A stretch of 64,000 bases of DNA, taken from contig NZ_QBUY01000013.1 of assembly GCF_003121405.1 (NCBI RefSeq), forward strand, positions 1-64,000. Direction: 5' to 3'. The notes beneath the pieces were generated by a model. It was not told the origin of the DNA and did not search any database. It saw only the letters and a program-made list of their open reading frames with translations. The first letter of the stretch is position 1. Each line of letters begins with the position of its first letter. Shown here one piece after another: positions 15,983 to 26,211 of this stretch. The translations under genes were made by a program, and so were the position numbers. This DNA comes from Paraburkholderia sp. C35. Its GTDB lineage: Bacteria > Pseudomonadota > Gammaproteobacteria > Burkholderiales > Burkholderiaceae.

Positions 15983-17242
15983 ATGATGCCGCCATCTTCT
16001 TCTTCCGTTTCCGCTGTCGCTGGTGACGCGCCGGAGCGCAGCGATCCGCACGGACGGCGGGCCGCGCGCGTGCTGGCGGTCTGCCAGGCGCTCTATACAT
16101 CGTCGGTATCGATCGATCTGACGCTCACGGGTCTGGTCGGCTACACGCTTGCCGCCGACAAATCGCTTGCCACGCTGCCGTTTTCGCTGATCACCATTGC
16201 CGCCGCGCTGACGACCGTGTTCGCGTCGTTCCTGATGGCGCGCATCGGGCGGCGCGCGGGCTTTCTGCTGGGCGCGGGTATCGGCGCGGCAGGCGGCGCG
16301 ATTTCCGTGTACGCGATCTTTCACCAGAGTTTCTGGGCGTTCTGCGCGGGCACGGCCACTGTCGGGGTGTTCCAGGCATTCGCGCAGTACTACCGGCTCG
16401 CCGCCGCCGACGCCGTGCCCGCCGATGCCAAGAGCCGCGCGATTTCGACGGTGCTGACTGGCGGCGTCGTCGCGGCCGTGCTCGGGCCGGCGCTGGCGGC
16501 GTGGAGCAAGGACTGGCTCGCGCCCGTCGCGTTCGCAGGCTCCTATGCGCTCGTGACCGCGCTTGGCCTGCTATCGATGGCGTTGCTGTTCGGCCTGTAT
16601 CGCGATGTCGCGCCGCACGCCGATGCCGCCGCGCACCGCGAACCGGCGCGGCCCTGGCGTGCGATCGTCCGTCAGCCGATCTTCGTCGCCGCGCTCGCCA
16701 ACAACGCGCTCGGCTACGCGGTGATGATGTTCGTGATGACGGCCACGCCGATTGCCGCCGTGGCGTGCGGACATTCGATCGGCGATGGCGCGCAGATCAT
16801 CCAGTGGCATCTGGTCGGCATGTTTGCGCCGTCGTTTTTCTCGGCGCGATTGATCGCGCGCTTTGGCGTGCTGCGCGTGATCGGCGCGGGTATCGTGCTG
16901 TCGGCGCTGTGCGGCGTGCTGGCGTTGCGCTCGACGGATCTCGCGCACTTCTATGCGGCGCTCGCGTGTCTGGGCGTCGGCTGGAACCTGATGTTCGTCG
17001 GCGGCACCACGCTGCTCGCGCAGTCGTACCGTCCAGGCGAGCGTGCGAAAACCCAGGCCACCAGCGAATTCACCACTTTCGCGGTCTCCGCGCTCGGCTC
17101 GCTGTGCGCCGGGCAGATGCTCGCGCATCTCGGCTGGGCGGCCATCAACGTGGCGATTTTCCCGTTCCTCGCGCTGTCCGCCGTGGCCACCGTCGCGTTC
17201 GCGTGGTCGCAACGACGCGTGCCTGCTGCGTCCGGCATGTGA
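15983..17242 (+). CDS. Major facilitator superfamily transporter
   Basis: A 419-residue membrane protein with about 12 hydrophobic segments, a short polar N-terminus and an early conserved block FLMARIGRRAGFLLG, the MFS loop 2-3 motif. It resembles YnfM/riboflavin-unrelated exporters of Proteobacteria, but I cannot name a substrate. The start is chosen at the ATG at 15983 (CGAGG upstream); an ATG at 15986 and a further upstream frame exist. It is followed after 41 bases by an AraC-type regulator in the same direction, which may be co-transcribed. Confidence 0.85.
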   Translation: MMPPSSSSVSAVAGDAPERSDPHGRRAARVLAVCQALYTSSVSIDLTLTGLVGYTLAADKSLATLPFSLITIAAALTTVFASFLMARIGRRAGFLLGAGIGAAGGAISVYAIFHQSFWAFCAGTATVGVFQAFAQYYRLAAADAVPADAKSRAISTVLTGGVVAAVLGPALAAWSKDWLAPVAFAGSYALVTALGLLSMALLFGLYRDVAPHADAAAHREPARPWRAIVRQPIFVAALANNALGYAVMMFVMTATPIAAVACGHSIGDGAQIIQWHLVGMFAPSFFSARLIARFGVLRVIGAGIVLSALCGVLALRSTDLAHFYAALACLGVGWNLMFVGGTTLLAQSYRPGERAKTQATSEFTTFAVSALGSLCAGQMLAHLGWAAINVAIFPFLALSAVATVAFAWSQRRVPAASGM

Positions 17243-17283
17243 TGATTTTCCGATCCTGATTCAAACCACCCGCGAACAACCCG

Positions 17284-18357
17284 ATGCCCCACGCTTCCGA
17301 CGAAAGCAACGATCCACCCGCGCCGCAGGTTCGCCACATCGTCTTCGCCGTCGCGCCCGAACTCGTGCTGCTCGACGCGTCCGGCCCGCTCGAAGCGTTT
17401 CATCGCGCCGAACTGACGGTACGGGACGCGCGCCGCGTGCCGCCGACATCGACTGAACGGGTGGCGTACCGCACGACGGTCGCGTCGGTCGACGGTGGTG
17501 TGATCGACACGTTTCCCGGCTTGCCCGTGCTCACGCAGCGTCTCGACGCGCTCGATAGCGAAACGATCGATACGCTGATCGTGCCAGGCGTTCCCGTCGA
17601 CGATCCGCATACGCTGCAGCCCGCGCTGATCGACTGGATCGCGCGGCGGGCGCCGCAGGTGCGGCGTGTGTGCTCGGTGTGCACGGGTGCGTTCTATCTG
17701 GCGGCGGCGGGCGTGCTCGATGGACGCCGCGCGACCACGCACTGGCGCGACGCGCGCCGGCTCGCCGAGCGCTTTCCGCGCGTACACGTCGATGCCGATC
17801 CGATCTTTATCCGCGAGGCGTTGTCCGATGACGCGCCGGAGGACGCGGCGCGCAGCGTGTGGACGTCGGCGGGCGTCACGGCGGGCATCGACCTCGCGCT
17901 CGCGCTGATCCAGGAAGACTACGGCCACCACGTCGCGATGCAGGTTGCGCGGCGGCTGGTCGTATTCGTCAAGCGGCCGGGCGGTCAGTCGCAGTTCAGC
18001 GCGGCGCTCGCAGCGCAGGCGTCGGCGGGCGGCGCGTTCGACCATCTTCATGGCTGGATGGCATCGAACCTGAGCGCCGACCTGTCCGTCGAACGGCTCG
18101 CCGAAGAAGCGCGCATGAGTCCGCGCACCTTTGCCCGCCGCTATGTCGACGAAGTGGGCCGTACGCCCGCAAAAACCGTCTCGGCGATGCGGCTGGAAGC
18201 GGCGTCGCGGGCGCTGGCCGAGTCGCGCCGTCCGTTGAAGCGGATCGCGCGCGATTGCGGCTTCGGCAGCGAGCAGAACCTGCGGCGTGCCTTTATGCGC
18301 AGCTTCGGCGTGCTGCCGCTCGACTACCGCGCGCGCTTTACGTCGGCGTTACGTTGA
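17284..18357 (+). CDS. DJ-1/PfpI-AraC fusion transcriptional regulator
   Basis: A 357-residue GlxA/FtrA-type regulator. The N-terminal DJ-1/PfpI-like domain (about 20-220) includes VRRVCSVCTGAFYLAAAG, with Cys at the position of the class I amidotransferase nucleophile elbow. The C-terminal AraC DNA-binding domain (about 245-350) has LAEEARMSPRTFARRYVDEV and IARDCGFGSEQNLRRAFMRS. Members of this family control use of small amines, amino acids or aldehydes; the ligand here is unknown. It follows the MFS gene closely. Confidence 0.92.
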   Translation: MPHASDESNDPPAPQVRHIVFAVAPELVLLDASGPLEAFHRAELTVRDARRVPPTSTERVAYRTTVASVDGGVIDTFPGLPVLTQRLDALDSETIDTLIVPGVPVDDPHTLQPALIDWIARRAPQVRRVCSVCTGAFYLAAAGVLDGRRATTHWRDARRLAERFPRVHVDADPIFIREALSDDAPEDAARSVWTSAGVTAGIDLALALIQEDYGHHVAMQVARRLVVFVKRPGGQSQFSAALAAQASAGGAFDHLHGWMASNLSADLSVERLAEEARMSPRTFARRYVDEVGRTPAKTVSAMRLEAASRALAESRRPLKRIARDCGFGSEQNLRRAFMRSFGVLPLDYRARFTSALR

Positions 18358-18504
18358 ACGGGCGGTCGCGAGGCACAGGCCGCCTGTGCAACGGATGTCA
18401 CGACATTTTCCGTAACGAGGCACTGGTCAAACCCCGATAGCGCAGCGGCGGCCTTATTGCGCTCGTATAATCGGCTCCTTTCGATTTGTTTGTCCGGAGT
18501 CAAG

Positions 18505-19011
18505 ATGAGCACGCCAATCGCTGCGCCGCTGGATCGTTCTGAAACCACGTTCCGCTTCCTCGCCGAGCCGACTTCGGTCAACTTCGGCGGCAAGGTGCAC
18601 GGCGGCGCGCTGATGAAATGGATCGACGAAACCGCGTATGCCTGTGCGGCGGTCTGGTCGAGCCGTTACTGCGTGACGGTGAGTGTCGGCAATATCCGTT
18701 TTCGTCGGCCGATTCATGTCGGCAATCTGGTCGAACTGCGCGCGCGCGTCGTGGCGACGGGGCGCACCAGCATGCACATCCACGTCTCGGTGTACGCAGG
18801 TGACCCGAAGGGCGGCGAACTGCTGCAAACCACCGATTGCCTCGTGGTGATGGTCGCCGTCAACGAGAACGGCAGCCCCGTGCCTGTGCCGGCTTTCGTG
18901 CCGCAAACCGACGAGCACAAGGCGCTCGCCAAATACGCAATGGACGTGAAGGCCGCGCTCGATGCCATCGTCGACCTGAAGCCGGACGAAGTGGCGCAAG
19001 GCAAGCTTTGA
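18505..19011 (+). CDS. Acyl-CoA thioesterase, hotdog fold (YciA-like)
   Basis: A 168-residue hotdog-fold thioesterase with the family block VNFGGKVHGGALMKWIDETA, which contains the catalytic Asp, and VSVGNIRFRRPIHVGN. Such enzymes hydrolyse acyl-CoA to free acid and CoA in the cytoplasm. The ATG at 18505 has CCGGAG 7 bases upstream; the open frame begins earlier at 18457. A TATAAT at 18466-18471 is a likely -10 box, although no good -35 is seen. Its C-terminus is longer than that of E. coli YciA. Confidence 0.9.
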   Translation: MSTPIAAPLDRSETTFRFLAEPTSVNFGGKVHGGALMKWIDETAYACAAVWSSRYCVTVSVGNIRFRRPIHVGNLVELRARVVATGRTSMHIHVSVYAGDPKGGELLQTTDCLVVMVAVNENGSPVPVPAFVPQTDEHKALAKYAMDVKAALDAIVDLKPDEVAQGKL

Positions 19012-19030
19012 TGTCTGCTGCGGCGTGATG

Positions 19031-19054
19031 CCTGCTGCGCGTGTGCGCAGCAGG
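19031..19054. terminator. Hairpin between convergent thioesterase and fumC
   Basis: Arms CCTGCTGCGC and GCGCAGCAGG around a 4-base loop, placed between two convergent genes. There is no T-run, so termination efficiency is uncertain. Confidence 0.5.
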
Positions 19055-19087
19055 GCAACAGCGCATCACGCGCAGCAGCCGGAAGCG

Positions 19088-20488
19088 TTACGACTTCGCG
19101 TTGCCGACCATGTCGTGCGGACGCACCCACTCGTCGAACTGCTGTTCCGTCACATAGCCGAGCGAGAGCGCGGACGCCTTCAGGGTCGTGCCTTCCTTGT
19201 GCGCCTTCTTGGCGATCTTCGCGGCCTTGTCATAGCCGATGTGCGGATTGAGCGCCGTCACCAGCATCAGCGATTCATTGAGCAACTGATCGATGCGATC
19301 GCGGTTCGGCTCGATGCCGACGGCGCAGTTGTCGTTGAAGCTGTGCATGCCGTCAGCCAGCAGCCGCACCGACTGCAGCACGTTATGCGCGACCATCGGA
19401 CGGAACACGTTCAGTTCGAAGTTGCCGCTCGCGCCGCCCATATTCACCGCGACGTCGTTGCCGAACACCTGGCAGCACAGCATCGTCACCGCTTCGGATT
19501 GGGTCGGGTTCACCTTGCCCGGCATGATCGAGCTGCCCGGCTCGTTCTCGGGAATCGACAGTTCGCCCAGACCGCAGCGCGGGCCGCTCGCGAGCCAGCG
19601 CACGTCGTTGGCGATCTTCATCATGCTCGCCGCGACGGTTTTCAGCGCGCCGTGCGCGAACACTAGCGCGTCGGCGGCGGCCATCACCTCGAACTTGTTC
19701 GGTGCCGACACGAACGGCAGGCCCGTCAGCCGGCCAATCGCGGCTGCGACTTCATCGGCGAACTTCGGATGGGCGTTCAACCCGGTGCCGACAGCCGTGC
19801 CGCCTTGCGCGAGTTCATACAGATGCGGAAGCGCCGATTCGACATGCTTCGCGCCGTGATCGAGTTGCGCGACATAGCCGGAAAATTCCTGGCCGAGCGT
19901 GAGCGGCGTCGCATCCTGCAAATGCGTGCGGCCGATCTTCACGATATCGGCGAAGGCCTTCGATTTTTGCTCGAGCGTGCCGCGCAGCGTCTTGATGGCG
20001 GGCAGCAGATGCTTGACGATGCCGATCGCCGCGGCCACGTGCATCGCAGTCGGAAACACATCGTTCGACGATTGCCCGCGGTTGACGTCGTCATTCGGAT
20101 GCACGAGGCGCGCTTCGCCGCGCTCGCCGCCCATCAGTTCGCTCGCGCGGTTGGCGATCACCTCGTTGAGGTTCATGTTGGTCTGCGTGCCGGAACCCGT
20201 CTGCCAGACCGCGAGCGGGAATTCGTCGGGATGCTTGCCGGCGATGATTTCATCGGCGGCGGCCATGATCGCCTTGGCTTTGGTCGCGTCGAGCACACCG
20301 AGGGCGAGGTTCACTTCGGCGGCGGCGCGCTTGATGATCGCGAGGGCCGTGATCAGTTCGGGTGACTGCTTTTCCGTCGAAATCTTGAAATTCTGCAGCG
20401 AACGCTGCGTTTGCGCCCCCCACAATTTCGCGTTCGGCACGGCAATTTCGCCGAACGTATCGCGTTCCATGCGTACATCGTCGGTCAT
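19088..20488 (-). CDS. fumC: Fumarate hydratase class II
   Basis: A 466-residue FumC, the iron-independent homotetrameric fumarase that interconverts fumarate and malate in the citric acid cycle. Visible are the family signature [11 protein letters not shown] with the catalytic loop Ser, [14 protein letters not shown], and [20 protein letters not shown] with the active-site His region. Length matches E. coli FumC (467). The ATG at 20488 is well placed. Oxygen-stable FumC is usual in aerobic Burkholderiaceae. Confidence 0.98.
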   Translation of the reverse strand: MTDDVRMERDTFGEIAVPNAKLWGAQTQRSLQNFKISTEKQSPELITALAIIKRAAAEVNLALGVLDATKAKAIMAAADEIIAGKHPDEFPLAVWQTGSGTQTNMNLNEVIANRASELMGGERGEARLVHPNDDVNRGQSSNDVFPTAMHVAAAIGIVKHLLPAIKTLRGTLEQKSKAFADIVKIGRTHLQDATPLTLGQEFSGYVAQLDHGAKHVESALPHLYELAQGGTAVGTGLNAHPKFADEVAAAIGRLTGLPFVSAPNKFEVMAAADALVFAHGALKTVAASMMKIANDVRWLASGPRCGLGELSIPENEPGSSIMPGKVNPTQSEAVTMLCCQVFGNDVAVNMGGASGNFELNVFRPMVAHNVLQSVRLLADGMHSFNDNCAVGIEPNRDRIDQLLNESLMLVTALNPHIGYDKAAKIAKKAHKEGTTLKASALSLGYVTEQQFDEWVRPHDMVGNAKS

Positions 20489-20580
20489 GTTCTACTCCGC
20501 TTGACTGGGTGATCGGAAGGCTTGCTTAAAGGGTGGTGCAACCTGAAAGCGTGGTGCAATCTGCGCCTGCGAGTGCGCCG

Positions 20581-22269
20581 CTATAACTGCTCGTCGACTG
20601 GCAGCAACAAGAATAGACCCGTCAGCGCGTTACGGTAAAAGCCCGCGCCGGGATCGAGGTTGTAGCGCCGCAGCTGGCCGTTTTCCTCGTCGGTCCAGAC
20701 GAGCTTCGACTGCGGTGTGGCCGAGTAGCGCAGCATGGCGAGTTCGGACGGCGTGGCGAGCGTCACGCGATAGCTGACAGCGGGCGCCGTCGCTTTGTCG
20801 AACAGCTGGGCGACCTGACCGGCGAGCGGCGGGCTATGGATCACCAGCGCGAGTTCCGTGTTCAGATGCGCGGAGCGCGGGTCCAGATTCATCGAGCCGA
20901 TCACCAGTATCTTGCGGTCGATCACGTAAGTCTTCGCGTGCAGGCTGGCTTTCGAGCGGGAGCCGAACAGGCTGCCTCGCGGTGGTGCGTCGCCGGGTGT
21001 CGGCTTGAATTCGTACAGCTGCACGCCGCGCTGGAGCAGCGGTACGCGGTACGGACTGTAGCCGGCCTGCACGGCGACGGCGTCGGTGGCGGCGAGCGAG
21101 TTGGTGAGCACCTTGACGCTCACGCCGCGTTGCACGAGTTCGCCCAGCGCATCGACGCCCGCCTGGTGCGGCACGAAGTAGGGCGACGTGATGAGAAATT
21201 CCTGCTGCGCGTCGTGCATCAGTTCGATCAGGCGCTGCATCGGCGGGCTGGTGTACTCGTCGGCGGGCAGCTTCATTTTTTCAGGCGAATCGGCCTTGAA
21301 CTCGGCGCTCGCCCATGTCAGGCCAAGCTCGCCGTTCGAAATCTGCGTGGCGAGCGGCGTGGCGTTCAGCGGCTTCGCGTTGTACGGCTCGGCGTTCTTG
21401 CGCCAGTGCGCGCGCAGTTCGTTACGCATGTCGTCGAGCTCGTGCTCGTCGAACTTCTGCTTGTTGAGGGCGCGTAACGGGTAGGCGTTGCTGTCGTTCC
21501 AGTACGAATCGAAGCTCGCGGAAATATCCGACGCGATCGGGCCGGCTGCGAGCACGTCGATATCGCGGAACTGCAAGGTCGGGCTGGCGCTGAAATATTC
21601 GTCGCCGAGATTGCGGCCGCCGACGATCGCAAGCTGGTTGTCCGAAATCATTGCCTTGTTGTGCATGCGCCGCGTGAACGCGCCAACCTTCGTGAAGAAA
21701 TTTTCGCTGCGCTGGTAGAAGCTCGTGTCAGCGCTGCCGAACGGATTGAAGACGCGGATCTCGATGTTGTCGTGCGAGTTCAGCGCGGCCATCACGCGGT
21801 CGATGTCCTTGAAGTTCAGATCGTCGACCAGCATGCGCACGCGCACGCCGTGGTCTGCCGCGTAAAGCGCCGCGCCGAGCAGCAGCTTGCCCGTGGTGTC
21901 TTCCTCGGCGATGTAGTACTGCATGTCGAGCGTCTTTGTCGCCGAGCGCGCGAGCGCGATACGCATCTGCAGCGCTTCCGTCCCACTCGACAGCACACGA
22001 AAGCCCGACAGGCCCGGATGCGCGTGCTCGGGCGCGGCGAGCGCGGCGGCGAGCGGCGTGGCGTCGGTGGTGGGCAGCGCGTGCGTGACGGGGCGATCGA
22101 AGGCGGTGGCGGGCGGGCGCGTGGCGCAGGCCGTCATGAGCATCGTCAGAACCAGAAGCGCGAACGCCCGCATGAGCAGCGGGCGGCGTGCGTCGGGTGT
22201 CGTGCGATAACGGCGTGGCTTGCGATAAAGCAGCGTTACGGTGGCGTCGTTCGAGTTGTATGCCGACAC
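20581..22269 (-). CDS. Phospholipase D-family lipoprotein (cardiolipin synthase C-like)
   Basis: A 562-residue protein with two HKD motifs: MHNKAMISDNQLAIVGGRN and LHAKTYVIDRKILVIGSMNL. This makes it a phospholipase D superfamily member close to the ClsC/YmdC-type phosphatidyltransferases. A hydrophobic stretch LLVLTMLMTAC at about 37-47 with Cys suggests a lipoprotein. The start is GTG at 22269 because GGAGGA lies 6 bases upstream; an ATG at 22173 would begin right at the signal peptide but has no ribosome site. It probably acts on phospholipids at the envelope. Confidence 0.88.
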   Translation of the reverse strand: MSAYNSNDATVTLLYRKPRRYRTTPDARRPLLMRAFALLVLTMLMTACATRPPATAFDRPVTHALPTTDATPLAAALAAPEHAHPGLSGFRVLSSGTEALQMRIALARSATKTLDMQYYIAEEDTTGKLLLGAALYAADHGVRVRMLVDDLNFKDIDRVMAALNSHDNIEIRVFNPFGSADTSFYQRSENFFTKVGAFTRRMHNKAMISDNQLAIVGGRNLGDEYFSASPTLQFRDIDVLAAGPIASDISASFDSYWNDSNAYPLRALNKQKFDEHELDDMRNELRAHWRKNAEPYNAKPLNATPLATQISNGELGLTWASAEFKADSPEKMKLPADEYTSPPMQRLIELMHDAQQEFLITSPYFVPHQAGVDALGELVQRGVSVKVLTNSLAATDAVAVQAGYSPYRVPLLQRGVQLYEFKPTPGDAPPRGSLFGSRSKASLHAKTYVIDRKILVIGSMNLDPRSAHLNTELALVIHSPPLAGQVAQLFDKATAPAVSYRVTLATPSELAMLRYSATPQSKLVWTDEENGQLRRYNLDPGAGFYRNALTGLFLLLPVDEQL

Positions 22270-22486
22270 GCTTGATCCTCCAGTTGAGCGGCGCGGATGC
22301 GGATCCTGACGTCGCCTGGCGACCGGGCCATTCTAAGGGGAATCGCAAAAGCGGGTCGGATAGCGACGCACTGCAACACTGCAACGCGCGTGCCTGCTAT
22401 CTGGCTTTCAGGGAGGAAGATTTGACGCACCGCGCGTCGAGATGGATCGAGCGCGCGGCGGAACAGAAAGAATCGGGAAAAGCAGA

Positions 22487-23449
22487 TCAGACGCGGTCGC
22501 GGGCAAGTGCCTTGTTCGCTTCCTGCTCGGCCGTCGAGCCTTTGGCCGGGCGGCCTGCCCAATAACCTGCGAGCATCGAACCGGACAGGTTGTGCCACAC
22601 CGAGAACAGTGCACCGGGCAGGGCGGCGATCGGCGTGAAATAAAGTTTGCCGAGCGTCGCGGCGAGGCCGGAGTTCTGCATGCCGACTTCGATGGCGAGC
22701 GTGCGGCAGACCGCTTCGTCGAAGCCGAGCAGACGGCCGCCCCAATATCCGCCGAGCAGGCCGATGCCGTTGTGCAGCACCACGCCCAGCGCCACCACGA
22801 GTCCGACCGACGCAATGCTCTTCTGCGTACCACCCACCACAGCCGCGATGATGAGCAGGATCGACACCATCGAAATCAGCGGCAGAATCGGTTCGATCTT
22901 GCTGATGAGCTTGCCGGCGAAGTGATTGATGACGAGACCGACGACGATCGGCAGCGCGACGATCTGCAGAATGCTCATGAGCATGCCGTGCACGTCGACA
23001 GCGATCGACGCATCGACATAGAGGCGCGTGAGCAGCGGCGTTGCGAACACGCCGACAAGCGTGGACAGCGCGCTGATGGTGACGGACAGCGCGACGTCGC
23101 CGCGCGCGAGATAGATCATCACGTTCGACGCCGTGCCGCTCGCTACGCTGCCGACCAGCACCATCCCCGCCGTCAGATCGGGCGGCATGCGCAGCGCTTT
23201 CGCGATCACCCATGCTGCGAGCGGCATCACGAGGTAATGCAACACGATGCCTGCGATCACAGGCGCGGGCCGCGTGAAGACACGCCGGAAGTCGGCGATG
23301 GAAAGCGTGACGCCCATCGACAGCATGATGATCGTCAGCAGGGTCGTGACGTGAGGGGCGATGCCGGTGACCGACGAGGGCGAAAAGTAAGCGGCCAGCG
23401 AGGCCAGAACGGCCCACAGCGGGAAAAGACGGGTGACGCGGGCAAGCAT
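22487..23449 (-). CDS. Bile acid:sodium symporter (BASS) family transporter
   Basis: A 320-residue membrane protein with about ten hydrophobic segments. [26 protein letters not shown] and [12 protein letters not shown] (positions 110-135 and about 265) are the two crossover-region blocks of the BASS fold. Bacterial members move organic anions such as pantoate or keto acids with sodium; the substrate here cannot be read. The ATG at 23449 is the natural start. It is separated from the PLD gene by about 220 bases with no recognisable feature. Confidence 0.9.
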   Translation of the reverse strand: MLARVTRLFPLWAVLASLAAYFSPSSVTGIAPHVTTLLTIIMLSMGVTLSIADFRRVFTRPAPVIAGIVLHYLVMPLAAWVIAKALRMPPDLTAGMVLVGSVASGTASNVMIYLARGDVALSVTISALSTLVGVFATPLLTRLYVDASIAVDVHGMLMSILQIVALPIVVGLVINHFAGKLISKIEPILPLISMVSILLIIAAVVGGTQKSIASVGLVVALGVVLHNGIGLLGGYWGGRLLGFDEAVCRTLAIEVGMQNSGLAATLGKLYFTPIAALPGALFSVWHNLSGSMLAGYWAGRPAKGSTAEQEANKALARDRV

Positions 23450-23567
23450 GGATGGTGTCCTTGGTAGTTTTTTTGTCTGGATGCGGCGGGCATTTTACCT
23501 GTAGCGGTTGGCGACGCTTTTCGCCCTCTGCAAGGACACCCATACAGAGCCCATCACAGGCAAAAAA

Positions 23568-24938
23568 CTACGGCTGACTTTTCTTGTGACACCGCAAGGT
23601 CATCAGCAAGGCCCCGCTGGCCAGCCCGGCCGCCAATCCCCACCACACGCCGCGCGCGCCCAGCCCGAAATGAAACGCGAGGGTATAGCCGGTCGGAAAC
23701 CCGATCCCCCAATACCCGAACGCAGCAGCGATCATCGGCACCCGGGTGTCCTTCAACCCGCGCAGGCAACCCGACCCGACCGTCTGCATCCCGTCGACGA
23801 CCTGAAAAATCGCCGCCACGCCAAGCAGGGAACTGGCAAGCGCAACGGTCGGCGCATTCGCGGGATCGTCGAGATGCAGATACAGCCCGACGATAAATTT
23901 CGGCGCGGTGATCAGGAACAAACCGGACAGCGTCATGAACCCCACGCCGCGCGCCAGCGCGACACAGCCAGCATGACGCGCCGCGAGCGGTTGCCCGGCA
24001 CCCGCCCAGCATCCGACGCGGACATTCGCCGCCTGGCCAATCGCGAGCGGCACCATGCACGCGACCGACGCAACATTCAGCGCGATCTGATGAGCGGCCA
24101 GTTGCGATTCGCCGAGCAGGCCGACCATCAAACCCGTCGCCAGAAACATCGTCGATTCGACGCCATAGGTAATGGCCACCGGCCATCCCAAGCCAAATAG
24201 CTCGCCCATCAGCGGCACGTTGGGTCGCGTTGCCGTCACGAAATGCCGGAAGCGCGGGCGCAGATGCAACAGACCCATCAACGTGAGGGCCGTCAGCCAG
24301 ACGGTAAACGTCGTCGCGCCCGCCGAACCGAGAAAGCCGAGCCGCGGCAAGCCATAGGCGCCGTGAATCAGCCCGTAATTCAGGAAGCCGTTGACGAACA
24401 CCCCGCCGATCGACACCCACAGCAGCCGCCGCGCGGCGCCGATCGCGGGGAGGAACGAGCGCATCAGGCCCACGCCGATCAGGCTGCCCGGCGCGCCCCA
24501 GCGCAGCACCGCACAGTATTCGCCGACATTGTGCGCGAGCAGCGCTGGTTCGCCGAATGCCGTCAGGATGGGCGCGGCGAACGACAGCAGCACGAACGCC
24601 GGCACCGTCAGCAGCAGCGACAGCAGAAAGCCCGTCCAGTAGATGTGCGGCACGCGATCCTCGGCCTGCGCACCGCGCGCATGCGACACGCTCACGCTGA
24701 CGGACGTGAGCACGCCCTGCAGCAGCGTCACGACCACGAAGAACAGATTCGCGCCAAGGCCGCCCGCCGCCAGCGCATCGGGACCGAGCGAGCCGAGCAG
24801 GACGGTATCGGTGACGCTCATCGCCATCTGCGACAGCTGCGCGATGGCAAGGGGAGCGGCCAGACGCGCGGTGTCGGCGGCGTGGCGGGAAAGAGTGGGC
24901 GGCCCGCTGATCGCGCGGGACATTCCGGTCGGATTCAT
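23568..24938 (-). CDS. MATE family multidrug efflux transporter (NorM-like)
   Basis: A 456-residue polytopic protein with twelve hydrophobic segments in two homologous halves, typical of MATE exporters that expel cationic drugs in exchange for sodium or protons. Characteristic stretches are LAAPLAIAQLSQMAMSVTD at the N-terminus and ALNVASVACMVPLAIGQAAN in the second half. ATG codons at 24938 and 24923 are both possible starts and neither has a strong ribosome site. The gene converges toward the BASS gene's start side without overlap. Confidence 0.92.
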   Translation of the reverse strand: MNPTGMSRAISGPPTLSRHAADTARLAAPLAIAQLSQMAMSVTDTVLLGSLGPDALAAGGLGANLFFVVVTLLQGVLTSVSVSVSHARGAQAEDRVPHIYWTGFLLSLLLTVPAFVLLSFAAPILTAFGEPALLAHNVGEYCAVLRWGAPGSLIGVGLMRSFLPAIGAARRLLWVSIGGVFVNGFLNYGLIHGAYGLPRLGFLGSAGATTFTVWLTALTLMGLLHLRPRFRHFVTATRPNVPLMGELFGLGWPVAITYGVESTMFLATGLMVGLLGESQLAAHQIALNVASVACMVPLAIGQAANVRVGCWAGAGQPLAARHAGCVALARGVGFMTLSGLFLITAPKFIVGLYLHLDDPANAPTVALASSLLGVAAIFQVVDGMQTVGSGCLRGLKDTRVPMIAAAFGYWGIGFPTGYTLAFHFGLGARGVWWGLAAGLASGALLMTLRCHKKSQP

Positions 24939-25155
24939 GTTCGAAGCGCAGACGCGCGATTGGGGCGACGCGCGCAGCAAGGACGCCGCGCGCCAGATCT
25001 ATTTCTGTCCAGACGGACAGCTTATTGCGGGAACGCGGCGCTGTCGATGAACAGGCACACTTTTGGTGCGGGTTTAAGGCGGCGCGGGCTTGCCGGTTGA
25101 TGCGAGGCGCATATCGCGCCGTCTTGAGATGCGACCGGCGTGATCCGATCCCGAA

Positions 25156-25374
25156 TCAGGCTTCGTGCACGGCAATCCGTGTGTCGCCGAGCAGCACGAC
25201 CTGACCTGCGCGGATTTTGCACGTCTTGCGCATTTCGACCTGGCCATCGACGGTCACGGCGCCCGACGCAACGATCACTTTTGCCGAGCCGCCGCTATCC
25301 GCAAGGCCCGTAATCTTCAGCAGATTGTGGAGTTCGACGTAGTCGCCGGTGAGTGTGAAATCGAGGTTGGGCAT
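25156..25374 (-). CDS. S4-domain RNA-binding protein (YbcJ-like)
   Basis: A 72-residue protein made of a single S4 fold: DYVELHNLLKITGLADSGG, AKVIVASGAVTVDGQVEMRK and GQVVLLGDTRIAV. S4 domains bind structured RNA, often ribosomal. The small YbcJ family is cytoplasmic and its precise role is unsettled. The frame is open to 25425, but MPNLDFTLTG at 25374 is the family start. Confidence 0.92.
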   Translation of the reverse strand: MPNLDFTLTGDYVELHNLLKITGLADSGGSAKVIVASGAVTVDGQVEMRKTCKIRAGQVVLLGDTRIAVHEA

Positions 25375-25715
25375 GGCAGTTGCGATCGACGGATGTCGGC
25401 GATGTCGTTGAAAAGCGACTCGCATGATAAGCCATCACGCCGCGCATCACGCTTTCTGCGCAACGCATATGGCTGCGCGCCGGGCAGTTGCAAGCAGATG
25501 TTATTCAGTTGTCAGGAAATGAAACGGTGAGTAACAGTCGGCTTTTCTGAAGAACTTCACTCGCAATGGCCCGGTCTGTGGAATAGCCTGCTGCTTTCGG
25601 GCAACAGGTACGCAACAGGTAAAAACGCGGGCAGGGCGCTGCGGAGCATCCGCTCAGCACCCGATAACAGAACCGCCCGCGTTGCCGATATCGACAAACT
25701 TCAGAGAGGATTGCC
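25375..25715. other. 341-bp intergenic region with a possible sigma-E promoter
   Basis: No coding frame is convincing. It holds the GAACTT/TCTG site described separately, two CAACAGGTA-like direct repeats (around 25603-25621) and a loose dyad ACGCGGGC/GCCCGCGT (about 25625-25680) in the leader of the downstream gene. Confidence 0.45.
25552..25578 (+). promoter_or_regulatory. Candidate sigma-E promoter
   Basis: GAACTT (25552-25557) is followed after 17 bases by TCTG (25575-25578), close to the extracytoplasmic sigma-E pattern GAACTT-N16/17-TCTGA. The downstream genes encode exported proteins, and an rpoE-rseA-rseB-mucD operon is present in the same window at 60287. The predicted leader is about 130 bases. 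Confidence 0.4.
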
Positions 25716-26162
25716 ATGAAACAGCTTCGTACGTTCCTGATCGGTAGCGCCCTCACTGCGATGGCGTCGACTGCCGCATTCGCCCAGACAACCGCCCAGC
25801 CTGCCGCCGACCTGTCCGCCCAGGCTCAGGTCCAGCAGGCGCCGGCTGCCGCACCCGCCGCGCAAGGTGTGCAGATGCCGACGCCCGCGCCGCAGAACCT
25901 GACGGCACCCGGCTCGACCGATCCGCTGGTCCAGAAACGTAATGCGGACGCGCAGGCTAACGCCGAGTACAGCGCGCAGAAGAAGATGTCGAAGCAACAG
26001 ATGAAGGATCAGCAGAAGGCCGCCAAGGACGCCTACAAGGATCAGGTCCGCAACGCCAAGCTGAACAAGAAGGCCGACAAGGCGGCCGCATCGAACGAAC
26101 TGAAGGCCGACATGCAGGGCCAGCCGACGGGCGCGGCGGCATCGGGCGAGGCGCATAACTAG
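25716..26162 (+). CDS. Exported Gln/Ala/Lys-rich protein of unknown function
   Basis: A 148-residue protein I do not recognise. It has a clear signal peptide (MKQLRTFLIGSALTAMASTA, cleaved after AFA), an Ala/Gln/Pro-rich mature start, and a Lys-rich helical C-terminal half (KKMSKQQMKDQQKAAKDAYK). There are no cysteines. A good AGAGAGGA ribosome site precedes the ATG. It is followed after 49 bases by another small exported Lys/Ala-rich protein and then a terminator, so the two form a unit. The composition suggests a periplasmic, helical, possibly stress-related protein; that is inference. Confidence 0.75.
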   Translation: MKQLRTFLIGSALTAMASTAAFAQTTAQPAADLSAQAQVQQAPAAAPAAQGVQMPTPAPQNLTAPGSTDPLVQKRNADAQANAEYSAQKKMSKQQMKDQQKAAKDAYKDQVRNAKLNKKADKAAASNELKADMQGQPTGAAASGEAHN

Positions 26163-26211
26163 GACGGCGCTCGCGAGCATCGTCCGGTTGCGTTGAAAGA
26201 GGGAGGACAAA